NCBI RefSeq assembly: GCF_034424315.1
Contig: NZ_CP139972.1
Location: 4,340,001-4,404,000, forward strand
Direction: 5' to 3'
Source: Chitinophaga sancti
Lineage (GTDB): Bacteria > Bacteroidota > Bacteroidia > Chitinophagales > Chitinophagaceae
DNA length: 64,000 nucleotides
The translations under genes were made by a program, and so were the position numbers. Below, piece after piece: positions 36,916-46,733 of the stretch. How positions within the stretch are numbered: the first letter of the stretch is position 1; each line of letters starts with the position of its first letter. Below the pieces are notes generated by a model. The model ran no database searches and was not told where the DNA came from. It saw only the letters and a program-made list of their open reading frames with translations.

Positions 36916-37236
36916 TTACAACAGGGCTTTTAGATATGAAGGTTCAACGCGCTGATAAAAAACAATACCGCGATATTCTGCAAAGATAGTTCCCGACACA
37001 GGCTCTTGTTGGACCGGAGAGAGGTCTACATCAATAAACCCTACGGGAGCATTTGTTTCTACAAGTTGATTCCCATAGCGTTTGCGCCAATTATAAAAAG
37101 TACCTGCCGATATCTGAAAGGCAGCGGTAAACTCCTTCACACTTATATTACCAGCCTGAGTGAACTGTTCAAGAGCTGAGATGATCTCTTGTTCACTGAA
37201 ATGATGACCGGTTACGGAAGATTTTTTTCGTTTCAT
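36916..37236 (-). CDS. tnpA: IS66 TnpA (helix-turn-helix)
   Basis: A 106-residue protein with an ATG at 37234-37236 near the right inverted repeat. A helix-turn-helix is visible in ISVKEFTAAFQISAGTFYNW, followed by RKRYGNQL. First gene of the IS66 set. Confidence 0.9.
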   Translation of the reverse strand: MKRKKSSVTGHHFSEQEIISALEQFTQAGNISVKEFTAAFQISAGTFYNWRKRYGNQLVETNAPVGFIDVDLSPVQQEPVSGTIFAEYRGIVFYQRVEPSYLKALL

Positions 37237-37731
37237 ATTTGCTATTCTTACGAACGCAAAGTTAGAAGCTAATCAGTTGCATTGGGGGATGCTCCGCGTC
37301 GTATGCTTACGACTAATATAAGATCAATAAACAAATGAAATTAGGAGAAAAAAATCAGCGAGTTATGTTCAGGATAGGTGAAATTAATCAAAATGCAAAA
37401 AAACTAATTACAAACACAGAACAACAGGCTATGGATTATGTATAGTTTTCTTCAAGACCAGACAAAGTGAGGATATCGGATTCACTTCTATATTTTTTGT
37501 TGTAAAAAAACAGTTTATATTTTAAGAATATTTTGGATTGAGAGTATAAACTTGTTTGATGAAGGGCAATTCTATTGGAAAAATTGAAATTGTAATCTCA
37601 ATGTATGTTTCCAGGAAGTTAAAATTTTAATATTGTAAATCTCTAACTTCCATAATTAATAAACCGAGAAGAATTAGCCTTAACCTTGAAATACGTCTGG
37701 GTTAAAATAACTTGATGGCCAGAGCAATACA

Positions 37732-39213
37732 TTAATTATAACTGATCTTATCAGTTGATCTTGTAAAAAACGATATTGAAAAAACTTCCATAAAAAATAT
37801 AAAATATTCATATCTAATAACTATCGGTCCTGAGAACACCCCAAAGAAAAAATTAAGTATCCAAACGGCAAATATTAGGTAAATAAGGGTTTGAATTTTA
37901 TAATTAAATTCTCTATTCTTCTTTAGTATAATAAAACTTACTGAGGTTAAAATAAACAAGATATGAGAAATGCTAAATAACAATGAGAAAAGATAAAACT
38001 GACTAATAATATTATCACCGGGTAACGAATCTGCACTATTTTTTTTATATTTTATAAATTTCCCAATGATAGTTAAATCTTCACTAGTTGAAGGATTATA
38101 AGCGCTAAATTTTTTATTATCAAAAATTTCACAATTAGGTGACCAGTATTTAATAAAATTGGGGAAAACTACAAAATTCACGAATTCAATAGGATGACTT
38201 TTTATCAGGTAATAACCGTATCTTTTATATAGTGGAGACAAAACTGCAAACTTTTTAAAATCGACGGGAGCACCATATTTAGAATATAAATATTGTTTTA
38301 ATGGAGAATAAAAAGAAAAGATGAAGAAGATTCCTCCTTCTGTTTCTTCTTTTAATTTTTTTTGATGAGAATAGTAATAGTTATTAACGAAATAATTTAA
38401 TTGTGTAAACTCTTGGGGAATAGTTTCTTTCTTTTCTTGGAAAAAAATGTTTTGGTACATATAAAGTGCATCATTTGCAACCTTCCAACTACTCATAGGT
38501 GAAAATAAACTCACTCCAGCTACTTTCCTTGTCTCCATACGAGTGTATTCAACAAAAATAAACAATAAAAAATATTGAATAAATAAACTTAATAATTTCC
38601 ACTTTACTTTAAATGGACTTAAGATGATTGCCAGTGTGCTAATAATAGGGAAAAATAGAGAATTGTACCTAAGTGAAAACAATATTAATAAAAGAATTGA
38701 TTGAATAATTGTTATCCATTTGGAGCAACCGTAGATAATTCTTAATAATTGGACAAACCAAATTAAACTTAAACCGGTAAATAAAATATCAGATAAGATA
38801 AAATTTGATGTAACTATAAATAACGGATTTAAACATGTAATTGCAAACAATATATAGCTTAGTGGTTTACCTAATCCCAAAACCTGCCTTAGTGTTATAA
38901 AAAAATATAAAAATGAAAATTGGGAAAAGAAAAATTGAACGGATACTATTAAGTAAGGTGATTTTGAAATTGCACCCATCATTAATATAAATTTTGAATA
39001 CCCAATTGGCCTGAAACTTACATTAATATCTTTGCTTGCATCTCTTAAGTATTGATAAGAATCATAGGCAAAAAAAGGATTAGGGAAATAATATTTAAAA
39101 ATCAACCAAATAATTAAAGAACTAACTACCCCAAGAATAAGGAAATCCTTATTTTTTTTAATGGACAAATAAAAATCCTGATCTAATTTTTCTCTTACAG
39201 AATAATTCACCAT
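37732..39213 (-). CDS. multi-pass membrane protein, GT-C-like family, paralogue 3
   Basis: A 493-residue protein with an ATG at 39211-39213. Family motifs: YDSYQYLRDASKD, RPIGYSKFI, CLNPLFIVTSNFILSD, LRYNSLFFP, FSPMSSWKVANDALYMY, YGYYLIKSHPIEFVNFVVFP and GPIVIRYEYF. It is more AT-rich than paralogues 1 and 2. It stands alone between the IS66 element and the first plus-strand peptide gene. Non-coding stretches of about 420 (37311-37731) and 500 bases (39214-39703) on either side show no gene, apart from a repeated 48-base fragment at 39510. Confidence 0.7.
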   Translation of the reverse strand: MVNYSVREKLDQDFYLSIKKNKDFLILGVVSSLIIWLIFKYYFPNPFFAYDSYQYLRDASKDINVSFRPIGYSKFILMMGAISKSPYLIVSVQFFFSQFSFLYFFITLRQVLGLGKPLSYILFAITCLNPLFIVTSNFILSDILFTGLSLIWFVQLLRIIYGCSKWITIIQSILLLILFSLRYNSLFFPIISTLAIILSPFKVKWKLLSLFIQYFLLFIFVEYTRMETRKVAGVSLFSPMSSWKVANDALYMYQNIFFQEKKETIPQEFTQLNYFVNNYYYSHQKKLKEETEGGIFFIFSFYSPLKQYLYSKYGAPVDFKKFAVLSPLYKRYGYYLIKSHPIEFVNFVVFPNFIKYWSPNCEIFDNKKFSAYNPSTSEDLTIIGKFIKYKKNSADSLPGDNIISQFYLFSLLFSISHILFILTSVSFIILKKNREFNYKIQTLIYLIFAVWILNFFFGVFSGPIVIRYEYFIFFMEVFSISFFTRSTDKISYN

Positions 39214-39509
39214 TGGTTATGTGGGTTTATTTGGTAGAACGTAAGTAATGGAATAATTCAGTTACCGAATTTGGAGTAAGAGAATTTAGAGCTATATCAT
39301 ATATTTTTAACTCTGTTTAAAGATATTACAGTTTGTTACATATTATGGTAGAAGCTTTGTACGGAAGTAGGTGTTACATATATTTTCGTCATCCCCAAAG
39401 CCCCCAACAGCAGGAACAAAACAAGCTTTATTAATAAACAAAAATATGAGTCGAAAGAAACAAATTCTTGCTCGTAGAAAGTCGGTTGTTGCACTTTCTT
39501 CTCAGGTCA

Positions 39510-39557
39510 ATATTTATTGATAAGGTATAGTCTCAAATTGACATTGAGATCCATCCT
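39510..39557 (+). repeat. copy of a repeated coding fragment (partner at 46529-46575)
   Basis: The 21 bases at 39531-39551 are identical to 46550-46570, and flanking bases are similar over about 45. At both sites the same frame gives SQIDIEI, so the source was probably coding. The gene family is not recognised. Confidence 0.5.
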
Positions 39558-39703
39558 AAATTATGATTGATATTCTTACAAAATAGCATCCTGGTTATAG
39601 AAGCTAAAGAAATTATTATTTATTCAAATCTGATCAAACCAGGTCTATATTTTTCAATAAACTATCTTAATAAGACAAGTTTTATTATCTCAATCCTAAA
39701 TAT

Positions 39704-39921
39704 TCTCAAAACATTAATAGGCATATTTACAATGAAAAAGCATTAAAATATTAATTAAATTCTTTAATTCAGGATTCAATATTTATTATTTCTCTTTTGC
39801 AATCAAAAATATTCTATCGCGATAAAGTTTACATACGTTCGTCGTAGGTTCGGTTAGCGAATCTCATTTCATGTAGATTCTAATAACTTAAATTTAGCTT
39901 TTTCATAAAATATTTAATACC
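39704..39921 (+). promoter_or_regulatory. conserved leader of peptide copy 2
   Basis: The promoter-like block CATATTTACAATG starts at 39722, 190 bases before the ATG. The palindrome TATCGCGATA lies at 39815-39824, and the block ATTTAGCTTTTTCATAAAA runs into the ATG. The same elements in the same order precede other peptide copies. Confidence 0.55.
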
Positions 39922-40185
39922 ATGAAAAAAGTAAATATTATTCTTAGCCTTATTGCCTTAATAAGCTTTATTGGCGGAGCATTAGCTTTTAAAACCCAAC
40001 ACAGATTTAATGGTGCGCTCCGGTGTTACACTACTGTTGGTACCATGATTGGTGGTATTACTGTATTTGCTGCAATACCACCAAGTGTAAGATATTCACC
40101 AACGAATCCAACGGGCACATTATTCTGTAGCATTCCTGGCCCGAATGTTACTTATAAACCCGTAAAAGTCTCATTAGCTCAATAA
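39922..40185 (+). CDS. small exported two-cysteine peptide, copy 2
   Basis: An 87-residue protein: hydrophobic MKKVNIILSLIALISFIGGA, then LAFKTQHRFNGALRCYTTVG, a variable centre TMIGGITVFAAIPPSVRYSP and the conserved TGTLFCSIPGPNVTY. The cysteines are kept. It heads a plus-strand row of three copies (39922, 40628 and the broken one at 41.1/43 kb), spaced by about 450 bases with separate leaders, so each is probably its own transcript. Confidence 0.7.
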   Translation: MKKVNIILSLIALISFIGGALAFKTQHRFNGALRCYTTVGTMIGGITVFAAIPPSVRYSPTNPTGTLFCSIPGPNVTYKPVKVSLAQ

Positions 40186-40627
40186 TTAATACCATTCTTT
40201 AATTAAAACATATTACTAAATCATTTCTCTAATTACAAAATTTATATTGAGTGATCCTGAGCTATAAATATAAATCGCTGGTTAAACTACATTTTTCAAA
40301 TTACCCTCTTTCTGCTTAACTCAAATTATTCATGGAAAATGTAACCGAGGTATGAGTGTGTTGTCGGATTGTTTTGTAAAATACTTCTATATAGATATAA
40401 AATCGTACTACGAGCATCATTGAAATTAGCAAAGACTCCTGCAAAATAGATCAATTCACTTTTAAGGCAGAAAAGCAGCTTTCTGCTACAAAATTATACC
40501 GGCAATTACCTTTCCGTTCATACGATAAAAGTCACCAAATTTTCGGCTTTGGTTCAGTTAGTCAGTTTCATTTCAAACAGATATTAATAACATAAATTTA
40601 GCTTTTTCATAAAAAGCATTTAATTTC

Positions 40628-40891
40628 ATGAAAAAGACAAATATTATTCTTAGTGCGATTTCTTTATTAAGCGCTATCGGAGGATTACTGGCATTTAAAG
40701 CCCAACAAAGATTTAATGGTGTTCTCTTTTGTTATACTACTATTGGTAGGCTCAGTGCTCAAGGCGATCCCTTTTACGATGCAGTACTAACTACAAGGTA
40801 TACATTAATAGATCCAGTGAAAACATTATTTTGTACCATTCCTGCAGCAAATACTAATTATAGGCCAATGAAAGTCAAACCATTATTATAA
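40628..40891 (+). CDS. small exported two-cysteine peptide, copy 3
   Basis: An 87-residue protein: MKKTNIILSAISLLSAIGG, LAFKAQQRFNGVLFCYTTIG, a variable centre (RLSAQGDPFYDAVLTTRYTL) and KTLFCTIPAANTNY. Its leader keeps only the near part: a half palindrome at about 40518-40530 and ATATTAATAACATAAATTTA before the ATG. It follows copy 2 in the same orientation. Confidence 0.7.
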   Translation: MKKTNIILSAISLLSAIGGLLAFKAQQRFNGVLFCYTTIGRLSAQGDPFYDAVLTTRYTLIDPVKTLFCTIPAANTNYRPMKVKPLL

Positions 40892-41100
40892 CTAAAATCA
40901 GTTTTTAGTTATATTATAAAAAATACACAAAAATAAGCTCTCGCTCCCAACAGATGATGCGGTAATAACGTCTATATATAGCATTCTGAGAGGCTTCAAA
41001 AAAATGGACCATACCCATTAAAAACTGGGGAATGATCCTTAATCAGTTCTTGACTATCTTTGGTGATAGAGTAAGAAAATAAATTATACTATAACTTCGA

Positions 41101-41223
41101 CTTTATTATTTACACACTTAGTGAAATAGTTCTATTAGCTATTAAAGCTCAACATAGATTTAATGGTGTCTTCTTTTGCTTATACTACTGTTGGACCCTT
41201 GGTCCTAGTGGTGATCCTATTTA
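41101..41223 (+). pseudogene. small two-cysteine peptide, copy 4, 5' fragment before the IS
   Basis: The bases code for KAQHRFNGVFFC, then a one-base insertion shifts the frame before YTTVG. The signal-peptide part upstream is decayed beyond a usable start. The 3' part lies after the IS1182-like element at 42944. The site of insertion is TATTTA. Confidence 0.75.
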
Positions 41224-42943
41224 GGGTCTGCTGAATAAGTTCCCGATCTGTTATTTTTCATTTTTACACCGAATCGATTTACCCTTCTTAATGTCTCAGA
41301 TACCGGGATATAAATTGTGTATCGGATCTATTCCCCATTGTGGTCAAATAGCCCTCCTTTACCAGCCAGTAATAGATCTGCAGTACTGACAACAAAGAAC
41401 CTGCTGCCAGTTTAAGCAGATTCATAACAAAGTATATAGACATCACCCAACTCTCAGCTGTATCCTTGAGGCGGGCCTTGATTTTGCCCAGTCCATATGC
41501 ATTTTTCCCCTGTCCAAACTTCCCTTCGATCGCATTTCGTTCCGGCATCTCCTTTTGCAATAATCGCTTTTGCTCCTTACTATTTGATGAGGGCCGACCC
41601 AATGGCTTGCCCACATAACGGATCCCTTTTCCACTCATGAATCGTCTGTTTTCACGTGTGCCGAACAACTGATCTCCCAATACACGCTCTGGATAGCACC
41701 CAAACAAGCGTTTATATGTTTCAAGGCTTTCGGTCAACAATGAACCTTCATTGTAATTATCCCAGCTCAGTTTTTCTATATGGGTGTAGCCATCTTTCAA
41801 CATCACCAGTTGTTTGCTGCCAAACTCAGTTGATACACGGTCTTTACCTCTCGGTATTGGACGTACATGCGGTTGATAGATACTTACAATCCGATCCGAT
41901 ATTTTATGCTCTCTATTCTTATACATCTCTGCCTGCTGACGATACATTTCCTGGATCACCCGTATTAACCTCCAGTCTTTCATTTTCAGCACCCCCTTGA
42001 AATTAGCTTCTGATTCTATCAGCCAGTTGATGTACTTTAAATCTCGTTTAACATATTGTAATTGCTGTCGGATACCTCTGCGTATATCTCGTTTGCTTTT
42101 GTTCTTTTTTTTGGCAATGTTCAAATATTGCTTCCTCGCTATTCTCCGATACATGCGCGGCATCACCAGTTCTGCTACCTGACATCCCCGCTCTATCATC
42201 CTTTCCAATTGACGGCGACCCTCATTTAATAATTTGATATCTGTTGGATATTCGATCTGTTGCTCTGACACTGTCGCATCTAACATGACTGTTCCTGATA
42301 GCCCATCAGATGACTTTCCTTTTACGCTCTCTGTATGCTCATTCAAGACATTGTTATTACTCTTTCCACCATTCCCATCCTGATCATCCTCACTGCGGGT
42401 ATCCGCTGTTTTCTCTTCATTCGCTTTGATTAGTCCGGCTTCCTGCAAAATAATCTCATTCAATCTGGACATCACATCTATGCCTAATCTTTTTCTAATA
42501 CTGACCATCAATGATGCATCAAAGGGAGCCTCCTGTTGAAAACTGCTTAAGCCTACAAAATATTGCAGATATATATTTTCCGTGATCTGCTCTACTACCT
42601 CCCGATCATCTATGTTAAGTATATGTTTGATGATCACTGCACCTATTACCATCCGGGCACTCAATGTTGGAGCACCGAAATCTGCCCGCATTTTTTTATA
42701 ATACACGTCCGCCAGTTTGTCCCACGGAATCTTTGCAGCTAGTATAACCCATCGGTTTGTAGTGGATAATTGCTGCGAAAAAGGAGTTGAAAATCCTTCT
42801 AAGGTTAACTGTTTTGCAGGAGTGTAACGTATCATTGCTGCATGATTTTGAAGATGAATCTTTCAATATACAAACACTTCTACAGCAAAAAACAAGCCAC
42901 ATCATATTGATTAACAATGTTTTATTACTATATCAGCAGACCC
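41224..42943 (-). mobile_element. IS1182/IS5-like element inserted in a peptide gene
   Basis: The element is 1720 bp. The left end GGGTCTGCTGAATAA and the reverse complement of the right end GGGTCTGCTGATATA are the inverted repeats. An exact 6-bp target duplication TATTTA lies at 41218-41223 and 42944-42949. It carries one intact transposase gene. It interrupts a peptide copy that was already frameshifted. Confidence 0.9.
41288..42835 (-). CDS. IS1182/IS5-like transposase (DDE, DUF772 N-terminus)
   Basis: A 515-residue protein with an ATG at 42833-42835. The N-terminal DUF772-type region includes YYKKMRADFGAPTLSARMVI, GAVIIKHILNIDDREVVEQI and FDASLMVSIRKRLG. The DDE core follows with SGTVMLDATVSEQQIEYP (D), a later VLGDQLFGTRENRRF (D) and ERNAIEGKFGQGKNAYGLGK (E). 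The gene is intact and of normal length. Confidence 0.9.
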   Translation of the reverse strand: MIRYTPAKQLTLEGFSTPFSQQLSTTNRWVILAAKIPWDKLADVYYKKMRADFGAPTLSARMVIGAVIIKHILNIDDREVVEQITENIYLQYFVGLSSFQQEAPFDASLMVSIRKRLGIDVMSRLNEIILQEAGLIKANEEKTADTRSEDDQDGNGGKSNNNVLNEHTESVKGKSSDGLSGTVMLDATVSEQQIEYPTDIKLLNEGRRQLERMIERGCQVAELVMPRMYRRIARKQYLNIAKKKNKSKRDIRRGIRQQLQYVKRDLKYINWLIESEANFKGVLKMKDWRLIRVIQEMYRQQAEMYKNREHKISDRIVSIYQPHVRPIPRGKDRVSTEFGSKQLVMLKDGYTHIEKLSWDNYNEGSLLTESLETYKRLFGCYPERVLGDQLFGTRENRRFMSGKGIRYVGKPLGRPSSNSKEQKRLLQKEMPERNAIEGKFGQGKNAYGLGKIKARLKDTAESWVMSIYFVMNLLKLAAGSLLSVLQIYYWLVKEGYLTTMGNRSDTQFISRYLRH

Positions 42944-43064
42944 TATTTACTCAGCAATACTAAATGCAAGTTATACGGTAACAGGCGCGGCAGGTACATT
43001 ATTCTGCTCAGTTCCAAGTCCAAATATTACTTATAAACCATTGAGAGTCGGATTAGCAAAATAA
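42944..43064 (+). pseudogene. small two-cysteine peptide, copy 4, 3' fragment after the IS
   Basis: After the duplicated TATTTA the frame reads YSAILNASYTVTGAAG, then TLFCSVPSPNITYKPLRVGL and AK before TAA at 43062-43064. Joined to the 5' part, its centre would be GPLGPSGDPIYSAILNASYT, different from all other copies. The next bases, 43065-43257, hold nothing recognisable. Confidence 0.75.
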
Positions 43065-43257
43065 ATAATAATTTCCTTTAGTTAAAACATATAAATATAT
43101 CATTCCTTCTTTTTACATCTCTTAACGTGAGATCAATCGATACTATTTCACTAACCATGTCAATAACTAAATCCTGGCGGTAAAAATTTGAGTCAGTTAT
43201 TGACATAGTTAGCGTTTTAAAAAACATGTCTCCCTTCAAAAACGTGCCTTATCTAAA

Positions 43258-43332
43258 ACAATGAACGAATACTCTAATTATTTTTGCCTGATCTAATGCA
43301 TTATGAAACATCTTCTTCTCCTCAACTTTAAT
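43258..43332 (-). pseudogene. fragment of the 3' end of a GH2 gene
   Basis: These bases resemble 48503-48575, the last codons and downstream flank of the GH2 gene, at roughly four of five positions; the block TTTGCCTGATCTAATGCATT is shared. It is joined directly to the truncated orfB of the IS3 remnant, so a second GH2 end was moved here by recombination. Confidence 0.65.
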
Positions 43333-43334
43333 AC

Positions 43335-44303
43335 CATTTTGGCCTGGGCAAGCTCATTTTGGTATTTATAGCTTGCATATTGAACTCCGCGGTCTGAATG
43401 ATGAATTAACCCGGAACCTGGTTTTCGTAAGCGAATTGCCATACGTAATGCAGCAATAACGAGATCATTTCTCATCGTGATATCCATAGACCTACCAACA
43501 ATTTTCTGGAAAACAGATCAATCATGACTGCTAAGTAAAGCTAGCCTCCATTAGTTTGGATATAGCTGATGTCCGTTGCCCATTTTTGATTTATTTTTTC
43601 CAATTTAAAATTACGATTGAGGATATTATCAGCCACGGGAAGATCGTGATCAGATTGCGTCGTCACAGCGTACTTTCTTTTTTGAATCCCTGCCAATCCC
43701 TGTTGCTGCATGATTTTGATTATATAAGACCGGCTACAACGCACGGATTCAGCTTTCAAGGCTTGATAAATACGTGGGCTACCATAAGTCTTTTTTGAAC
43801 CAAAATAGGTAGTTCGGATTAGGGCTGTCAATTTCCGCTTATGGCACTCCCGCTTTCCGGAATGACCTTTCTTCCAACTGTAGTAGGCACTTATACTACA
43901 ATCCAGTACCCGACACAATGTTCTTACGCTATATTGCTCCGACAAATGCATGATCACAGAGTATCTCTCCCGGAGCGATCTAGAAAGATACTGGCGGCTT
44001 TTTTTAATATCTCGACCTCTTCTTTCAGCTTGGCATTTTCTTTTTGAAACCGCATCATTTCCTGGTCAGCTGGGTTTCCCTTTCCGGGGAAAGCCTTTTC
44101 TATATGTTGTTCCTGCTGTCTTTTCCAGACATAAAGTATATTTGGATGAACTCCAAGATCCTGAGCAACTTGAGTGATATTGGAGTTAGCTGCTAAACGA
44201 AGAGCTACCTCCTTAAATTCCTTACTATAAGTTTTTCTCTTTGACATATTTACTAAATTAAGATTTTTATATCTTAACATAGTGTCCGTCAAACCAGGAC
44301 ATG
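43335..44303 (-). mobile_element. IS3-family remnant (IS150-like), truncated
   Basis: orfA is intact from the ATG at 44245-44247 to 43954: MSKRKTYSKEFKEVALRLAA, then NITQVAQDLGVHPNILYVWK. orfB begins at 43957 (MIMHLSEQYSVRTLCRVLDC) and runs to a stop at 43541, then continues in another frame ([40 protein letters not shown]) before ending in foreign sequence at about 43335. The right end has TGTCCGTCAAACCAGGACA near 44283-44301. The third catalytic residue is lost. Confidence 0.85.
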
Positions 44304-44459
44304 ATCAGTATAAGTCAATCTGAAATTTATTGACGATTCTTTTGTAAAACAGCGAATATATTATCAACGAATAAATTACTATTTACCAGAATTTGACAAA
44401 ATTAAATAAATACACTCCTAATTAATTATTCCTATTAAACAAATATTGATTTTTAAATC

Positions 44460-44671
44460 CTAAATATTATCACAACATAGATGAATACATTTACAATGAA
44501 AAATTGTCAAAATTATTTTGACGTATTCATTTAGGAAATGAATATTTCTCCTTTTTTATAATTAGATTTTTTTAGATAAAATTTAAATAATATCCTTTGC
44601 AATTTAATTAACTGGTTTATTTCAAACAGCAATTAATAACTTAAATTAATTTATTCAAAAAATTTATTACC
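44460..44671 (+). promoter_or_regulatory. conserved leader of peptide copy 5
   Basis: TACATTTACAATG lies at 44486, 178 bases before the ATG, and TTATTTCAAACAGCAATTAA lies closer to it. The palindrome is degraded to TTTAGATAAAA near 44572. Sequence similarity to the leaders at 39704 and 51731 extends some way further upstream. Confidence 0.5.
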
Positions 44672-44920
44672 ATGAAAAAAGCAAATATTATTTTCAGTAC
44701 GATTAGTTTATTAAGCGTTATTGGAGGTGCATTAGCATTTAAGTCTCAACACAGATTTAATGGTGTCCTCTTATGTTATACTACTTTGGGTGACGGAAAT
44801 AAATACGCTGCAATAGTTGCTACCAGATACACATTTAGTAACCCAACGGGTACACTATTTTGCACCATTCCTGGACCAGCTGTTACTTATCGTTTATCAA
44901 AAGTTGCTGTAGCCTTTTAA
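44672..44920 (+). CDS. small exported two-cysteine peptide, copy 5
   Basis: An 82-residue protein, the shortest copy: MKKANIIFSTISLLSVIGGA, LAFKSQHRFNGVLLCYTTLG, a short centre DGNKYAAIVATRYTF and TGTLFCTIPGPAVTYRLSKV. Both cysteines are kept. It lies between two IS3 remnants. Confidence 0.7.
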   Translation: MKKANIIFSTISLLSVIGGALAFKSQHRFNGVLLCYTTLGDGNKYAAIVATRYTFSNPTGTLFCTIPGPAVTYRLSKVAVAF

Positions 44921-44994
44921 CTAAATTACTTATTAATAAAGTCTGTTTTTCCCGACTAAATTAAACAATAAAAATTATTAAAAAAAGCGGCATA

Positions 44995-45326
44995 TTGTCT
45001 TTCTCAATCTCTCGGGGAAGGATTCTATGTGATCGCCGGAATACAAAAGAAGAAATTTCTGTGTGACTACGAATACTAACTATTATTTGCTAGCTACTGA
45101 TAATTATTTAATCGAAATTCAAGGCAAAAAAGCCAATAAAAAATGGTAGTCTGACATAGCCTGAATCTGAAAAAGCGAAGGTTGACATTATTCGGCAGTG
45201 ATAGTAAATCTATTTTCAAAAAAGGTAGTTGGATGATCAAGGGATAAAAACATATAGGCTAACTTGGTTATTACGGCATTAACAAATGGTAATCCTCTAG
45301 AAAGCCTAAACTTGGAATTGCAACAA
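44995..45326 (+). mobile_element. highly decayed IS3 orfB remnant
   Basis: Frame-shifting fragments such as GIQKKKFCV, LFSKKVVG and NLVITAL follow the order of the orfB at 32337-32720 but with many stops. It is the most decayed of the three related IS3 remnants, so it is probably the oldest. Confidence 0.55.
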
Positions 45327-45330
45327 TAAA

Positions 45331-45626
45331 ATGGACACTTAGTTAAGTGGTGAGATATTGTTTGCTTATTTTTTTTCTAAATTCTTCTGGATTCATATAT
45401 CCCAGCGCAGAATGAAGCCTTTTTCGATTGTACCAAATTTCTATGTACTCAAATACAGCTAATGCTGCCTGCGCCTTGTCTATGAATTTATTTTGATAAA
45501 TGCGCTCCGCCTTAAGTGTTTAAAAAAAGCGCTCATTGACTGCATTATCCCAACAATCCCCTTTTCGACTCATACTCCTGTACACAAGTGGATTCGCGTC
45601 CAGAATCTGCTTAAAATCTAATGCTT
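45331..45626 (-). mobile_element. 3' fragment of another IS3-family transposase
   Basis: On the minus strand the bases read MSRKGDCWDNAVNERFF, a stop, then TLKAERIYQNKFIDKAQAAL, AVFEYIEIWYNRKRLHSALG and YMNPEEFRKKIS. This is the C-terminus with the catalytic E of an IS3 OrfB from a subgroup different from the other remnants. TGGACACTTAG near 45332 may be the terminal repeat. Confidence 0.8.
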
Positions 45627-46733
45627 GATAAAATCAGAATGAGCAGGATAAATTATAATTTAGCTATAACAAATTAGAAATTTGGATATTAAAAGGCATA
45701 GTCAAATTACTTGCTGTTGATACATATTTCAGAAATAGAACTTCATAGTTCCAATTCTGAAAGAGGGTCTATAAATTTTGCCAAAGATGACGGCTGATGC
45801 CAATCTTTGTTATTTATTTAATGGGGGAAATTCTCCGAGGCAAGAAAAACTAATAATGAAGATTAGCTTATTGTCACAATATTGATAAAATTAGAATCAA
45901 AATTTTGACGTAGATGATGAAGAGGTTATTTACGATGGCATTGTTTGGCCGGACATTCCTGAACAATAGGGTTGAATAGTAAATATTCAACTAAAAATAA
46001 CTGATAAATATATGAATATTTTTGTGTAGGGATACCAAACTCTAACCCACGCTAATATTAAACTACTATCAGTTTCGATTCCAAATCGAATTGCTATCCG
46101 TAATACCAAACAATTTGCCGGATTAAAAGAATACCAAGCAAAAGCAAGAAAGTATTCTTTCATTTTAATATGGACTCTACCACCATCTGCCTGGCTAGGG
46201 CTTTTTTGGGGTTAAAAATTACCCGCGAATAAGGAATAGACATTTTTATGAGAAATATCAAAAAGGCTTAGTATAGCCTGTATTTAATAGATCGGATTTT
46301 CTCAAACTTTTCACTGGATATGAATTCTAATAAATATGTAATCTCCATCGAAAACGCTTGGATATAAGAAACCTGGCAGAAAAGGAAGTAGGACGAAATG
46401 AGTATCAGATACGAAGCTCTCAAAACTAGTATAAGAATATGGCGATGGTTAAATTAGGCCAGCTATTCATGAACACTCAGAAACTTCTTTGCTATGAAGA
46501 AGAGGTTGAGGGTAACAACTTAAGATATCACTCTATTGATAACATCTATTCTCAAATTGACATTGAGATCAACCTGATATATATTGAACGACATTATTGC
46601 GAAATGGCCACCACATTATAAAAAATGAAAAATTACTATTTATCAGAATCTGATAAAATTAAGTAAATAATTATTAACAAAACAGGCATATCCAAATAAT
46701 AATCATACTAAATAATTTAGACTTATCTGGTAA
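45627..46733. other. gene-poor stretch with coding debris
   Basis: No intact gene is visible. At about 46155-46220 the plus strand reads MDSTTICLARAFLG, which resembles the DSTT motif of IS4-type DDE transposases. At 46439-46621 a 60-codon frame includes HSIDNIYSQIDIEINLIYIE, the second copy of the fragment seen at 39510. I regard the whole stretch as decayed mobile and accessory DNA. Confidence 0.35.

Larger units (their letters stand above)
34618..37310 (-). mobile_element. intact IS66-family element
   Basis: The element is 2693 bp. Both ends start with GTAAGCATACGA (left at 34618; right as the reverse complement ending at 37310). The flanks are an exact 8-bp target duplication, GACTAATA, at 34610-34617 and 37311-37318, as expected for IS66. 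It holds the three standard genes in order, all intact. The perfect duplication suggests a recent insertion into non-coding DNA. Confidence 0.95.

Noticed and set aside
46439..46621. 60-codon frame as a genuine gene
   Set aside because: The second half is a repeated fragment also present with a stop at 39510; the first half has no support. It is kept only as coding debris.
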